From Nectonema munidae (lineage: Eukaryota; Nematomorpha; Nectonematoida; Nectonematidae): a DNA stretch of 64,000 bases. The stretch lies in assembly GCA_030549495.1 (NCBI GenBank), contig JAUIRK010001052.1:992001-1056000 (forward strand). Direction: 5' to 3'. Made by a program: the position numbers and the translations under genes. This document shows, piece after piece, positions 49,343 through 61,427 of this stretch (positions within the stretch are counted from its first letter, which is position 1; every line of letters begins with the position of its first letter). The notes under the pieces are model-generated. The model searched no databases and was not told the origin of the DNA. It worked only from the letters and a program-made list of their open reading frames with translations.

Positions 49343-50972
49343 GTGATTAGTAGGGCGGTTAAAAGTCAATAAAGTCAACTTTTTTGATTTAACTGCACAA
49401 TTATATAGATTTACGATGTAACACAAATCTCCAGTTTTATATACTTTTTTTCGTATTTTTTATGTCAATTAAAGTCAACTTTTTTATGTTGGGTCAACTT
49501 TTTTCTATATAGTCAATTTTTTGTTAGGTCAATTTTTGACGATATTTGATATAATAAAACTTTAACATAATAGATACGAGCGAGAAAAAGAGAAGCAGTG
49601 AGAAAAGATAGACAGCGAGAGAAGGAGAGATAAATGGCAACATATGTTGCATTATGCAATTTGCATTCTTTGATACAAGTTTTTAAATTGATTGTTTGTT
49701 TTTCACTCCAACTTTCATATTTTTATTGTGCCAAAGGTTGCTTCTTCCAAAATTTCAAAGATTCTTCAAATTGTTGATCGGTTTCCTAGAGAATTTATCT
49801 TATCCTCGAACAAAGAACTTTTTTGTATATTATGTTCAACAACTGTAAATTACGAAAAAAAATTTTTTTTTGAAAAATACAGAAGTACTAAAAAGCATCA
49901 AAATACATTGAACTCTTTACCAAGTACTTCAAATATATTGAAATATTCCAAAAAAATTGATAAAAACTTCACAAAAAAGTTAGTCAAATGGCCTACACAA
50001 GTTGGGACACTCAAGTTTAATGAACTTTTTCAAAGATTTAGGGTACACATTACCATCAATTTCAACTAGTAGGCTTATTGTCGATGAACTTGCAGATGAA
50101 AGTTTTTCTAAAATAATATTAAATATCATCAATAAAAAGGTTTTCTTAATGATGGATGAAACAGATGTGTATGGCGAATCTTTCATTAATGTTCTTATTG
50201 GCACTTTAGATGAACCAAATAAAGTGAATGCAGTGAAGACAAAGTTCATTGATGTCTCAATTAATTCGCAAAGGGTGATATTTGTTCTTGACGACTTAAT
50301 TAAGCAGCTAGATATAAATAGAGAAGATTTTTGCTTATTTTTAAGCGATGCTGCCAAATATAATATTTCTGCAGGTAAACAACTGAAGGTTCTATACCCT
50401 AATGTGTTTCACGTTACATGCTTTGCCCATCTTTTACACAATTGTGCATTAAAAGTAAAGGCACATTTTAAAGAAGTTGATGAAGTGATTGCTTCTGTTA
50501 AAGCAGCCACAATCAAGAACAAGGCAAGAAAAGAAAAATTCAAATCGATCGGCTATCCTCCTCATCCAATTGTTACAAGATGGGGAAGTTGGATAAAAGC
50601 AGCATTGTACTACTATACAAATTTAAATAAAGTAAAGGAAATAGTTGAGACTTTTGATGAAGAAGAAGGAATTTTAGTAAGAAGAGTAAAAGAAGCAGTT
50701 AATAAAGAAAGTTTAATAAAGGACTTGATTAGTATCAAAAGAAGTTATGGACAACTGATTGAGATGATCGAAAAACAGAAAGTTTAAATTTAAAGGCATT
50801 TGAAATGTATGGAAATTTACATTTTGAAGATGAATGTGATATAAAAACTTATTTCGATAGAAGAATAAATTCAAACGATCTAGTTCAAATAATGAAGATG
50901 GATGATAAAAGTGTGACTCAATATCTTTATGATCTCCTTCAAAATTGTAAAGCTAAAACAGTAGCTGTAGAG

Positions 50973-53474
50973 CAGTGTTTCCCAACCTTTTTTAACTTTG
51001 CACCCCTAAAAAATTTCAACTATGATATCGCACCCCCAAAAAATTTTATTATAATATAGGACCCCATATTTATGATCTCATTAAATTAAAACGTGTTCAA
51101 TTGAAATAAAAAGAAGTACTGTTTACTTTGAATTAGAAAAAAAGAAATCAAAAATGCATATGTTAAAAAAAGTTTACTTTTCAAAAAATTTTATTTTTAA
51201 ATGAGTGAAAATAAAAATTTCTTTTTAAAATTAATGACTTTTTTGTTGTTGCTTTTTATTTACCAACTCTTCAAAATTAGGGCATATATCACTGATAGCA
51301 AGACGTAAATCAGCTTGTGGATTCAAACGGTTTCTGGATTTTGTTTTTAAATGAAGAAGAGCGCTAAATCCTATTTCGCATAAGTAAGTTGTTGCAAATG
51401 GTATCAGCACATCAAGAGCTTTTTCAGAAAGTTTTGGAAAGAACTTTCTGGTTAAACACCAAAATGTTTCTAATGTTGTTTTTTCAAACTCTAATTTTAT
51501 TGTTCGATTTGAGCGCAATTCTATAAGATCTTCTTTAAGTTCTGAATTATCTAACATTTTTTCCAAGTCAAAAGAGTATGGATTTATAATCCATTCATCA
51601 TAATTATCAAGCTTGCCCTGTTCAAAATATTTATCAAATGACAAAGACAATGTTTCAAGGTGTGTCACAATTTCTTTGTTAACATTAGAAAGCAAACTTG
51701 ATGTTTCATTTTCATTAAGAAGCTCTTCAAGAAAAGGAAAGTTAGAAAAATTAGCACTTTTTACGCGTTGACACCATAATTGCAGTTTTTCTTTGAACGC
51801 ATTTAGCTTTTCATAACATTTTAAAATGTTAATATTTCTGCCTTGAAGTGACAAACTTAAATCGTTCATTCTGGCAAAAATATCCGCCAAATATGCAAGC
51901 ATTTGATCAAACTCTTGCGAGTTTAATTCTTCAAAAGTTTGCTTTGTGATTCATGTAAAATAATTTAATTTCCTTTCTTAGTTCAAAAAATCGAGTTAAA
52001 ATTTTTCCACGTGAGAGCCATCGAACCTCTGTATGATATAATAAAACTGAATGTTCACTTTCAAATTCTTCACAAAGCATTCGAAAGAGGCGATGATTTG
52101 TTGCACGACCTCGTATCCAGTTAATCACTTTCACAGTTTTATCTAAAACTGTTTTTAAAACTGCGGGTAGTGTTTTTGATGCTAAAGCATGGCGATGGAG
52201 AAGACAATGAGTACCTTGCAAATGAGGAATCTCTTTTTTCATTAAAGTTATAAATCCAGATTTATTACCAAGATAGAAGGTGCACCGTCGGTGCAAACAG
52301 ATCCAATTATTTGAAGATTTAAATTATGTTTCTCGAAAAAGTTTTTTACCAGCTGAAAAACATCTTTTGCTCGAGTTGTTGATATTAATTGCTCACAAAA
52401 AAGAAAATTTTCTTTAACACATTCTTCATGAACATACCTTACAAGAGCAATAAGTTGACTACAATTAGAAACGTCTGTAGTCTCATCTAACTGAAGGGAA
52501 ATTTTCAATGAGCTAGATTTAATCTGTAATATGAGTTGCTGCAAAACATTTTCACTTAAATCTAAAATTCGACTCTGAATAACATTATTTGACAAGGAAA
52601 CTGAACTAAGTTTGTTTTTTGCATCTTTGCCAAGTATAACTTCAACCATCTCTAAAGCACAAGGTTTAACAAGCTCTTCAGCTATAGTATGAGGTTTTTT
52701 AGATTTTGCTATTCTAAAAGCAACTTTATAAGAAGCAAGAAGTAAGGGTTTTTCAACAATAACAAAGCCCAACTTGGGCAAAGTCACTCTCGAGTCAAAA
52801 CGAGCTCTTTTAACCTGTAGAGATTTTTCATCTTGTCCAACAACATTAGCTCCACCATGTTTATTAATAAAATGTTCTTTAAGTTTAGATGGCTTTAAAT
52901 TTGCATTAGAAAAAATAGCTTGGCAGACAATGCATTGAGGTCTTTGTGAACTTAAGTTCTCATTGCAAGTAAAGCCAAAACAAACATATTCGTCTTTCCA
53001 TTTTCTAACTTTTGACATGAGTCAATACTTTATATTAGGCTGAGTTTGTAAAAAAAATTGAAAACTTAATTAAAACAAGCTGAAAAAATCTAAAACAATA
53101 ATATATAAAAATTAAAAAACTTAAAAACGTTTAAAATTTTTTGTTAATAAAGAAAAAGTATGAGTGCAGACATAGTAATTTACACAATCCTTGTAAAAAA
53201 ATAAAAAATACTAAAAAACAAAAAATAAATAAAAAACAAAAAAAATTATTTTTATGTATTTCAGATCAACTAAGTAATAAAACAATTCAAATTTTCGGAA
53301 AAAAACTATTTTTTTACATTTTTAAAACTAAGACAAGAAAGCACTAAAATAAATTAAAAGAAATTTTTAATTAAAATTAATAAAAACAGTTTTTTATAAT
53401 TAAAATTTTAGTTGAGCTTCGCACCCCTTCAAGGTACCCCCTAGGGGTGCAGCACCCCTGGTTGGGAACCCCTG
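50973..53474 (-). mobile_element. ZBED5-like hAT element (inner), perfect target duplication
   Basis: CTGTAGAG lies on both sides (50965-50972 and 53475-53482). The ends are inverted: CAGTGTTTCCCAACCTTTTT at 50973 and GGTTGGGAACCCCTG ending at 53474. Length 2502 bp. Subterminal CGCACCCC motifs occur at both ends. It lies in the dimerisation-domain codons of the outer hAT. The transposase is on the - strand (53018-51231). Confidence 0.95.
51231..53018 (-). pseudogene. ZBED5-like hAT transposase, nearly full length, two frameshifts
   Basis: From ATG 53018: BED-type finger CIVCQAIFSN with LKEHFINKHGG, then SYKVAFRIAKSKKPHTIAEE, the LSNNVIQSRI motif, LQLDETTDVS, and IIGSVCTDGAPS. The frame shifts at about 52250-52296 into a second piece (HCLLHRHALA, LLYHTEVRWLSRGK). 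Another break near 51905-51935 leads to the last piece (NILKCYEKLNAFKEKLQLWC, IGFSALLHLKTKSRNRLNPQ). All domains are present in order, so this is the best-preserved member of this family in the window, broken only by the two frame changes that I can see. Confidence 0.92.
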
Positions 53475-53699
53475 CTGTAGAGGGATCTTTTTCCATGCTT
53501 AAAAAACTTATGTCCAAAGACAGAAATTTTTCGAAGGAGAACATTTTCAAGTATTTCATGTTACATTATAATAGCAATTGTTAGTTCATTTCAATAAATT
53601 TTTAGGTCAACTTTTTTTTTGTAAAAGTTAATTTTTTTACATTGATTTGTCAACTTTTCAGAATTTTTTAGGTCAATTTTTGTTGCCCCTAGTGATTAG

Positions 53700-54975
53700 C
53701 TACCGTATTGCTTTTCCATTCCTTCTTTTGTGATGAAGTAAAGAACTAGTCAAAGCATCCAGCACTTAACCCCAATTGAATTTATGATAATGAGTCAAAA
53801 TGAACATCCTTTGGGTCAACAGATAGAGCACAACATTTTTTCAACTACATTTTTGATAAACTCAAGATCTTAGCATTTTTTAAATTTCATTGAGTAATCA
53901 AAATCTCAAAATATTTTCTTAGAGTGTAGGTCTCACGGTAAAATGCGAAAAATTTCATGTTCTCCATAGAGTAAGTCTCATTTTAACTATTTCTTTCACA
54001 ATTTTTGCATTTGGCAAGAAATATATTAATAAATAAATAGAAAACATTAACAATCCCAAAACGGTCAGAAGAATTTTTATTTGATAGATTGGATGATGGA
54101 GGTTGCGATTAAATCAATTTTTTTTCCAGAAACCTAGTTTCAAAAAGGAGTTATTTTCACTTCATCTCTCTATAAATATCTTATAGAAAAATTAATTGGT
54201 TTCCCCTTTTGTTTCTTGCCAGGTATATCGTGGAAGGGGTGGAAAGAGGGAATATTTCTTCCCAGCTTCACACTATGCACGAAGCTGAACTTAGTTAAAG
54301 GATATATAGTTGGTTCCCGCATACGTTTCTTGTTCTCTCAAAACAGACGGGATTATTTCAGGTTTTTAATGGAAGGTTAAAAAAGTCAAATATAAAATTT
54401 ATATAGCGCCTCTATAATTAATAGTCTTAGATCTGGTCTTCCATAGATAGCATATAGTGCATATACTCTGCGCTATTCTGACTACGGTCAGACTAAACAC
54501 AATAAGATGAAAGTCGATTCCAATAAAATGTAAACAATATGTACGTAATGTCATAACATATGATCACAGTATTTCAGGCAAAGAGGCGCGATGAAACTAA
54601 TACAAGATAAGTAAATAGATTATAACCAATAGTGAAATACACATATATAAAATAACAAAAGCCTATGAAGAATGAACATAATAATGGAAATAATCCATTA
54701 GACAACTTGTTGCCAATACTTAAAAAGTCATTGGATATATGACTTTCACTATTTTATGGTATTTAATGTATTTTGGGGTGTCAGAATTTTATTTAATTTC
54801 AAAATTTTCAAATTTGAATCTTTTTTAAAATAAATTGTCAACAGAGTATTATATAGATAATTTTATCTATTTTATCGTACTTTGTCTTGGTTTGGTGTGT
54901 TTTGTGTTTTACAAAATTTCATTATATTTAAATAAAACACGTTTACAAATGAATTTTCAATTAATGATAAGTTTG
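53700..54975. other. Intergenic AT-rich DNA, nothing recognised
   Basis: No long frame, repeat ends or RNA features seen. Confidence 0.4.
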
Positions 54976-55225
54976 ATGGACATTTTTGAGTCAACGGGCA
55001 GACACGAAGCAGTAGCTGCAAATTAAAATGAAAAAAATTTGCTCCCTTTTCTATTATATTTCTCATTAATAATTGTATTGCATTTGGCATATAATATAAT
55101 AGTCTAAGCTCAAAGATTGAAAAAAAATCCATCATCTTAAATATGTCTTCACCAGTTGTAGTAGTATGAAGCGACTTGTAAATTTTCAGAAAATTTTGAA
55201 GATTTAAATGACCATCTTTCATATC
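54976..55225 (-). pseudogene. Small hAT remnant related to the 61428-62931 family
   Basis: The - strand reads KSLHTTTTGEDIFKMMDFF, matching KPLHTTTNGEDIFKMVDSL of the copy at 61930-61995. Only this portion is recognisable; the flanking open frame to 54872 is not conserved. Confidence 0.6.
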
Positions 55226-55649
55226 CTGTTGCTATTATTATGTTACTAGTTGATTAACAATCTCAACCTCATTCTTGAATATGAACTAATTAATTTGGCA
55301 ATTTCTATAAATTAGCGGGGGTCTTAGTTAATAATCATTATCTGACTGCAAAAAGTAAATAGACACTATTTTCAAAAAGTTCATATTGATATTATTTGTT
55401 TGAAATTTAAAGTGATTATCAAATTGAATTGAAGATTAATATTAATATAAAAACATCTATATCAAATAATAAAATATTCTTAAAAATTTTAAATGTTCGA
55501 AAGTTAACGAATTAGGAATGGCGTTTTAAATGTAAATCCAGAATTGAAAAATGCTGAAAAATTTGAAACTAATAAATTTATTTTCAAAAAATTATGATTC
55601 TTCAACTCATTAATAAATATGAAATTACTAATTTTTTTAAATGATCTTA

Positions 55650-55942
55650 AAAGAATATGATTTCGTGAACTCGGACACGTCAGCACACCCCGCCCCAATT
55701 TAGTCATAACCTGTAAACAGTACTTCTATTCTATTCGCCTCTCAGATAACTCAGTTTGCAGACTCTGTAAAGTTGATCAAGAAACACCCATTCACCTAAT
55801 ACTTTTCTGCCCATCTTTTTACTCATTTCGTAATAGTTACATCAATAGATGTTTAAATATTTTACGACACACTCCACCTTCATTTTTGAAACCTCTCCGC
55901 TTTCCAAATTTGCTTTTTAAACTAACTTATAAATTAAATTGA
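55650..55942 (+). pseudogene. LINE (non-LTR retrotransposon) ORF2 C-terminal remnant
   Basis: The + strand reads FRELGHVSTPRPNLVITCKQ, YFYSIRLSDNSVCRLCKVDQ, ETPIHLILFCPSF and on to a TGA at 55940-55942. The C-x2-C...H-x4-C arrangement after the SDNS segment is the zinc-binding motif at the C-terminus of Jockey/CR1-type ORF2 proteins. The reverse transcriptase itself is not recognisable upstream, so this is a 5'-truncated or eroded copy. Downstream 55990-56150 is C/T-rich and may be its 3' UTR. Confidence 0.65.
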
Positions 55943-58900
55943 AATATTAATAGTAAATTGTAAAATAACAACTAACGCTTTCTTATTTTGGTCTAGAGTC
56001 TAGACTAATTGATCTATTTAAACATTTCTTCAATTCGCTTACCTTTTATTTAACGTGTTCACCTTCATCAACCTTTCAAAGCCTATAACCCCTCTTCTTT
56101 TAAAGTCCCTTCTTTCCCATTCCCTTTCACAAGGTTTACAAAGAATATCAATTCGGTTTGGAAAGTGCTTTGATATTTTATACCTACCTACCTATTTTAT
56201 TGTATTCAGCATATGAGCCATTTTCAATTGACCTAAAATTTCTTTATAAATACTACCAATATAATACTTCCATCTGTAATTATAATTCATATAACAATCT
56301 AAAAAAACTGAAAAAAAGGTTATTCTACTATGATAGAATATTATTAATGTATTAATAAATTTCTCATCTTAGTTTGATTTCCAGGAAGAGTGGAAAAGAG
56401 AGAAAGAAGGCTGAGCGGGAAGTTTCATTCCCAAAATCGCTATAAAACATGTCTGCGAAAGATTTATCATAAAAGTTAATAGTTCAACTTAAAAAAAAGG
56501 AACATGTTTATATAAATTCTATTTTATATCTATTTTGTATTACACTAAATTATCTTTTTGCAAGAATGTATCTTTAATATAACATAAATTTTTAAGTTGT
56601 CTTATAGATATATATATATATTTTTATAAACTTGGATCATTATTAAAAGCGTCTACTGTTAGCCTTTTAATGATCCTGCTAACATTGAAACTGTCAGTAA
56701 ATAAATTTTCTTTTTTTTTAAATTTTTTAAGCTCTTTTATTACTCCATTTTCGAATTTTTTAGGTTAGATGACCAACAAAAAGCAAGTTTAAAATTTAAA
56801 TTTAAAATAGTTTTTGCTTGTCAATCTTTTTAACTATAATGATTTTTTAAATAAATATAGATCTTATTCATCCTCTAAAGTGCAAAATTTTAATCCGTGG
56901 GGTGTTTTGCTTTAATTGTTGAATCTATCTAAATAGTTATTTTCTTATTTTAGAGTAGACTTACCTAAAACAGGTTATACCTATTCTAAAACGTAAGTTT
57001 TATTTATTCATTTTTAAATATTTTAACTTTTAAATCATCTATTTTATATTAAATGTAATCGATTTCTCTCTATCTTTTTTGTATTAATATTGGAATACCT
57101 TCAAGGATGGACCGAAATCTAAAGAGGGGGGGGGGGGGGGGTTGCATAGCCCCTTTTTTTCTTCTACACCACAGAAAATTATATATTTATTTACTCTTTT
57201 TGTAACCAAAATCACTTCTAAAACCGGTTATTCTTATAACAAATTAATACTTTGGGATTATATAATAAATTATATAAAAAAAGTTATAAACAAAAGTAGT
57301 TTTAAATTTTTTTATGAATAGTTACAACAAAACAACTACATTTTCCTTCTTTTTCTAGATCCAACCCTGAATATATTAAAAATAAAAAATTATAAACTGT
57401 TTGAAAAATAAAACCAAGACAAAAAATACTTCCTTTTGCTGGAATTAATGAAAAAATATAATGAGCAATAATTTTTTCAAAAAATAATGGTACATTTACT
57501 TAAAAAAAATTACAATATTTAAAAAGTAAGAATAGGTTAAATCCTTTAATATTCATTTATGTGCCCATAAAAAGAATTCAGTTAATATCTTTTGATTCAG
57601 TATGATTAATCGAAAATAAGAAATAAACTTGATAAAACTTTTTTTGGTTCAGTATTTATTAAATTTTAATTCAAACATTAATTTTAAATTTAATAAATCT
57701 TTATTAAAGAAACACTTTACTGTTTTCATACTTTTTTGATATTTCTATACCCGATGGTTAGGTAATCCCTGTATACTCGAGTTAATTTTTTCTGGGCGAC
57801 CACGTCCCTCTGGGTATATAAAAGTTAGCTTAGCGGACTCATTAGCTTGTAGCTAAGTGTTTGAGTATCGTGCTTGTATTTTCAATTAGGGAAATATTTT
57901 TTTCCACTTGGCTTTTTAAAGTATAGATTTTGTTTTTTTAGCAATAAGAAGAACATTTATCTTGTCTTATAGACGAATCTTGCTAAATTCTACAAAATTA
58001 ATCAATAATTTGACCTCATCTTATACGCAAGATCATCTAATGCGCGCTTTTATATTGTAATTGACTAATCAATTTACAAAAATTTTAAAAGGCACACTTA
58101 AAAATAAATAATTTTGCTGAGTTAAAATATTTTAATTTTTTTTTCATTTCTTGTTCTATGTTTTGATTCTTAGCATTGCTTTGCAATTTCCTCTATTTCG
58201 ACAATTTCTTTAAATTTTCTTTATACTCATGTTCACTACAAGACCATTTTATTTTTTGAATGAATAAATTGAATTGAAAAATTATACATTTATTGAGGGA
58301 AATGAACAAATAACTTTTATTCTATTAATATTATTGAATAAATACAAAATGCTCCACCCCTTCCAAGTGATAAACTTACTAGAAAAGTAGAAAAACAACT
58401 TGGATCTAAAAATTATGTATTGGCCTACACCTGAAGCCCAGCAGTACCTAACTGTGGCTTTTATGTAGGTTGGTTGAATTTGCACTTTTTTTATTTGACT
58501 GACAGATTATGTTAATAATGAGATAGCGTAATCTCAGGGCCAACAACAACAATAATAAAAACAGAAGTAAGGTATTGAAAATTTGAAGTTGTAACAGTGA
58601 AGCGATTTCAAATATATATGAATTTTTGAGCATATTATAAAATATTCATTCCTAGCATGTTTTGTTTAAATTTAAATGCAAATAATATTAATATTTACAA
58701 AAACTATTTTTTATATTTTTATTTTGCACACTTTTGTGTTTTGTCTATATATACATACACACGCAGACCTATACACTAGAGCCCTGCGTAGGAAGAACAA
58801 ATCTCTTCACACCAACCTTCCCTATAGTTTGTAAACCGCTACAAACGCCACATCTATATTTTCTGTGGACAATGTGCAGTCTTAGAAATGGATTTAAGTG

Positions 58901-59215
58901 CACATCAACCCTCTAAAATTCAACATAAAAAATTCATGGTCAACTCGTAAATCCACAGTAGTTTCAGGATATAGGCTTTCATTAAAATCCGCTTATTGAT
59001 TCACAACATAAGGAATTTAATCTTCTTTTATCTCAATTATTTAAAAGACTTGTTTTATCTGTGAGCACATTTTCGAACTACTTTTCTTGTTTTAAGACCA
59101 AATCTTTGAATGGATGTTTAAAAATTTTTTTTTTTAAATAATTTCTGGATATAGTAATTAATCTGAATTTGAGCTCTAATTGATTAGAGGCAGTAATGTA
59201 GCCAGAGAACAAGCA
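55943..59215. other. Intergenic DNA with a poly-G run and a promoter-like site
   Basis: A G homopolymer at about 57126-57141 is followed by GCATAGCCCC, again MITE-like. A TATA-like site is listed separately at 57815. No gene recognised. Confidence 0.4.
57815..57845 (+). promoter_or_regulatory. TATA-like core promoter candidate
   Basis: TATATAAAAG at 57815-57824 is followed 24-26 bases later by an arthropod-like initiator context, ACTCATTAG (57837-57845), in an island richer in G+C than its surroundings (57790-57870). No downstream coding exon is recognised, so this could belong to a decayed element or an unannotated transcript. Confidence 0.3.
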
Positions 59216-59219
59216 CCTC

Positions 59220-60234
59220 CAAATTTTTCTACGTGGGCAAGTATTTCTCTTTTGAATTCCTAAAAAAAAATGAAAATTGCTCTGTAAAAAGAAATCTTAA
59301 ACTATCTTACAGAATTGTCAGAAAGAGGTCGATCAATTTTAGAGCAGGAGCTCACATCCGGAAGGGAGGAGGTTTAAAATTCCGAATCAATAAACCCACG
59401 CCTGACGTCATCAGACATATCTTCTTTTAGCCTTCTAACGGTATCGTTTGACAGACAGATATGCTTTAACTTTAGAACTTTCAGCAAGGTAATATCATTT
59501 GTTCTACTATGTTGTGGGACTTTTTGACAACAGATATTTTTTGAAACTTTTCAAACCATACTTAATATTTTACAAAAACATCCTATGTTATTTATCAAAC
59601 ATGAATTTGTGCAATCGTTCAGCCAATAGTTTAGTTTACCGAATTCGAGTGATTCACTATCACCCAAGTTTCATTTCACGGGCTTGCTAACACTTCAGAA
59701 TACAAAGGACATTTATGTTCCTATTTCCCACTAGACGTTAATGCAGTAAAACGAAATTTCAAGTGTGAGTCATCATATTTCTGTTTTTTAGCCATTAAGA
59801 AATTCACATTTACAAATTAGGTCTGAAAAGTCATAAAAGAAAAAATAGTGCTCAATTCAAAGACTAATTTATTTATTCTTTTTAAATGTGATTTATTGGC
59901 AAAAATGGCAAATGACCCAATATGGGGGAAATATTTTGCGCAAAACGATTCACCCAGTGCCCCCTTCTCGATTCCTATGGAACTTCCTTGGTGCACTGCG
60001 AAATCCAGTTTGAAAATCACTGAGCTAGAAGGTTGATGCAATCAGAATTACAAACAAGATCATTTGACCTGATAAAATCAGTGCAGTTGTGGTGGGATTG
60101 AGAGCTTACGGTGCAAGTATAATTTCGGGTAATAATGGTGGTGTGCTCATTGGACAAAAATTCTTTTATAATAAATTTTGAAAATTATAAAAAAAAAAGT
60201 TTGCCCTCAAAAATTTTGAGGATGTGCGCCCTTG
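59220..60234 (-). mobile_element. Inverted copy of the 18001-19240 hAT family
   Basis: Read from 60234 leftwards it starts CAAGGGCGCACATCC, keeps the same outer block, then CTAGCTCAGTGATTTTCAAA (60029-60010). It continues parallel to 18205-18460 (AAATATTTTGCGC, TTTAAATGTGA, ATTGAGCACTA blocks) and to the LSNDT-like region at 59390-59470 (ATGTCTGATGACGTCAG). No open transposase remains. Confidence 0.7.
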
Positions 60235-61400
60235 TTTTAGAGCCACAGCCGTTTCTACGTTGTAGTACTGCAGCCTAAACTCGTTTACCCGAGACTGTTG
60301 GTTTCAAATACATTTTTTTTCGGTTTGTTAATTTTTAGGATTAACGAACGATCAATTAAGGGCCTTGGGTAGAGTTTAAAGTTTCATTAGAATCAATAGT
60401 TTAAAAATTCTTGAATTTTGTTGCTTGTCTGCTAATGATGTCGGAAATAAATCTGTGAGCAATGATGTGCTGTTGTGTTGTGGTAGAGCATTTAATTGTG
60501 TATCTCTTGAGCTGCAGAGCGCTGGAAAGTACATAACTTAGATTTTGTTGAACAAGTGAGAGATTCCGTTTCATCATCATAAATCAACAAAGTGTCACTA
60601 ACTTCTGTTTTAGATGGTGCCCTCAGGGATATGATTTCTATTAGCTTTTTCTTCTTTTGATAGCTGGGTAGGTAATTGCGCAATCTCATTATTCAATTTC
60701 TCAATCAAGTTCATTGTCAATTGCGCGTGTCATAAAAATACAATCGCATAATTAATCTGTCTAATTAACAAATTATACAGGCACACGCGAAACTATTTGG
60801 TTTGTTGAAAATAGTATCGATTTCGGAGTGTGAATGTCAGAATAACGGGGGAGAAAAACATTGGGAAAATTAATTATATTTTATTGGATGTAGGATAAAC
60901 GAGGTCTGACTGACTATTATGAAAGTCTTCTAATAAAAGCCTTTCCATACATTCTTTTGATGACAGACATTTTTGACCTTCGAACACCAAATACTGAATC
61001 AACTCAACGAATAATTCTGTTCGCCAAAGTTTTCAGAAAAGTTCGTTTTTAGAGTCATGTTATAAAACCTTCACTTGGTTAGAGTATAGCATATCTCTTG
61101 ATAATACTTTTTGTTATGTAGTTGTTACAGTACTAGAACATTCAAATCTGAAAGGTTATTTGTGATCATCGGTTTCAATAACTAGTGAAAAGTAATAATG
61201 AGGGATAAAGCCTTTTTTACATACGATGAGTAGTGATCGCTGTCTTTCTATGTAACAATGGGGAAATTCCAAACAAATAAAATCAGGGGTATCTTGTTTC
61301 ATTCATTCATTTTGGGATCCTGTTTGCCAGTATGTTTTCGTTAAAAACCGTTTAAAATATGAGATGTCTTGCTGTCATAATGAAACTGCTGATTCATCGA
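60235..61400. other. Intergenic DNA, nothing recognised
   Basis: A - strand open frame at 60689-60492 is unsupported by any motif. Confidence 0.4.
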
Positions 61401-61427
61401 ACTGTGGAAAATGGCATGTATTTATCA

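Larger units (their letters stand above)
49730..53583 (+). pseudogene. CGGBP1-like hAT transposase, split by an insertion
   Basis: The N-terminal BED-like domain reads PKVASSKISKILQIVDRFPR then LFCILCSTTV, as in the CGGBP1 family; the expected initiator position is GTG (49730). The core lies at 50002-50787 (FLMMDETDVYGE, LFLSDAAKYNIS, HVTCFAHLLHNCA, VTRWGSWIKAALYYY). A third piece (50805-50972) runs to AKTVAVE, and the dimerisation end GSFSMLKKLMSKDRNFSKEN resumes at 53483 with stop at 53581-53583. Besides the inner hAT there are two frameshifts, near 50000-50070 and 50790. Confidence 0.88.
49351..53691 (+). mobile_element. CGGBP1-like hAT element (outer), hosting a second hAT
   Basis: GTGATTAG flanks both ends (49343-49350 and 53692-53699). 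It starts TAGGGCGGTTAAAAGTCAAT and ends GTTGCCCCTA. Subterminal regions hold repeated GTCAACTTTTTT motifs at both ends (49379-49540 and 53593-53685). Without the inner hAT and its duplicated target it would be about 1.83 kb. Its transposase (about 49730-50972, then 53483-53583) is split by the inner element. Confidence 0.93.

Noticed and set aside
53141-53347. 68-codon Lys-rich open frame inside the inner hAT
   Set aside because: Low-complexity A-rich leader of the - strand transposase; no motif.
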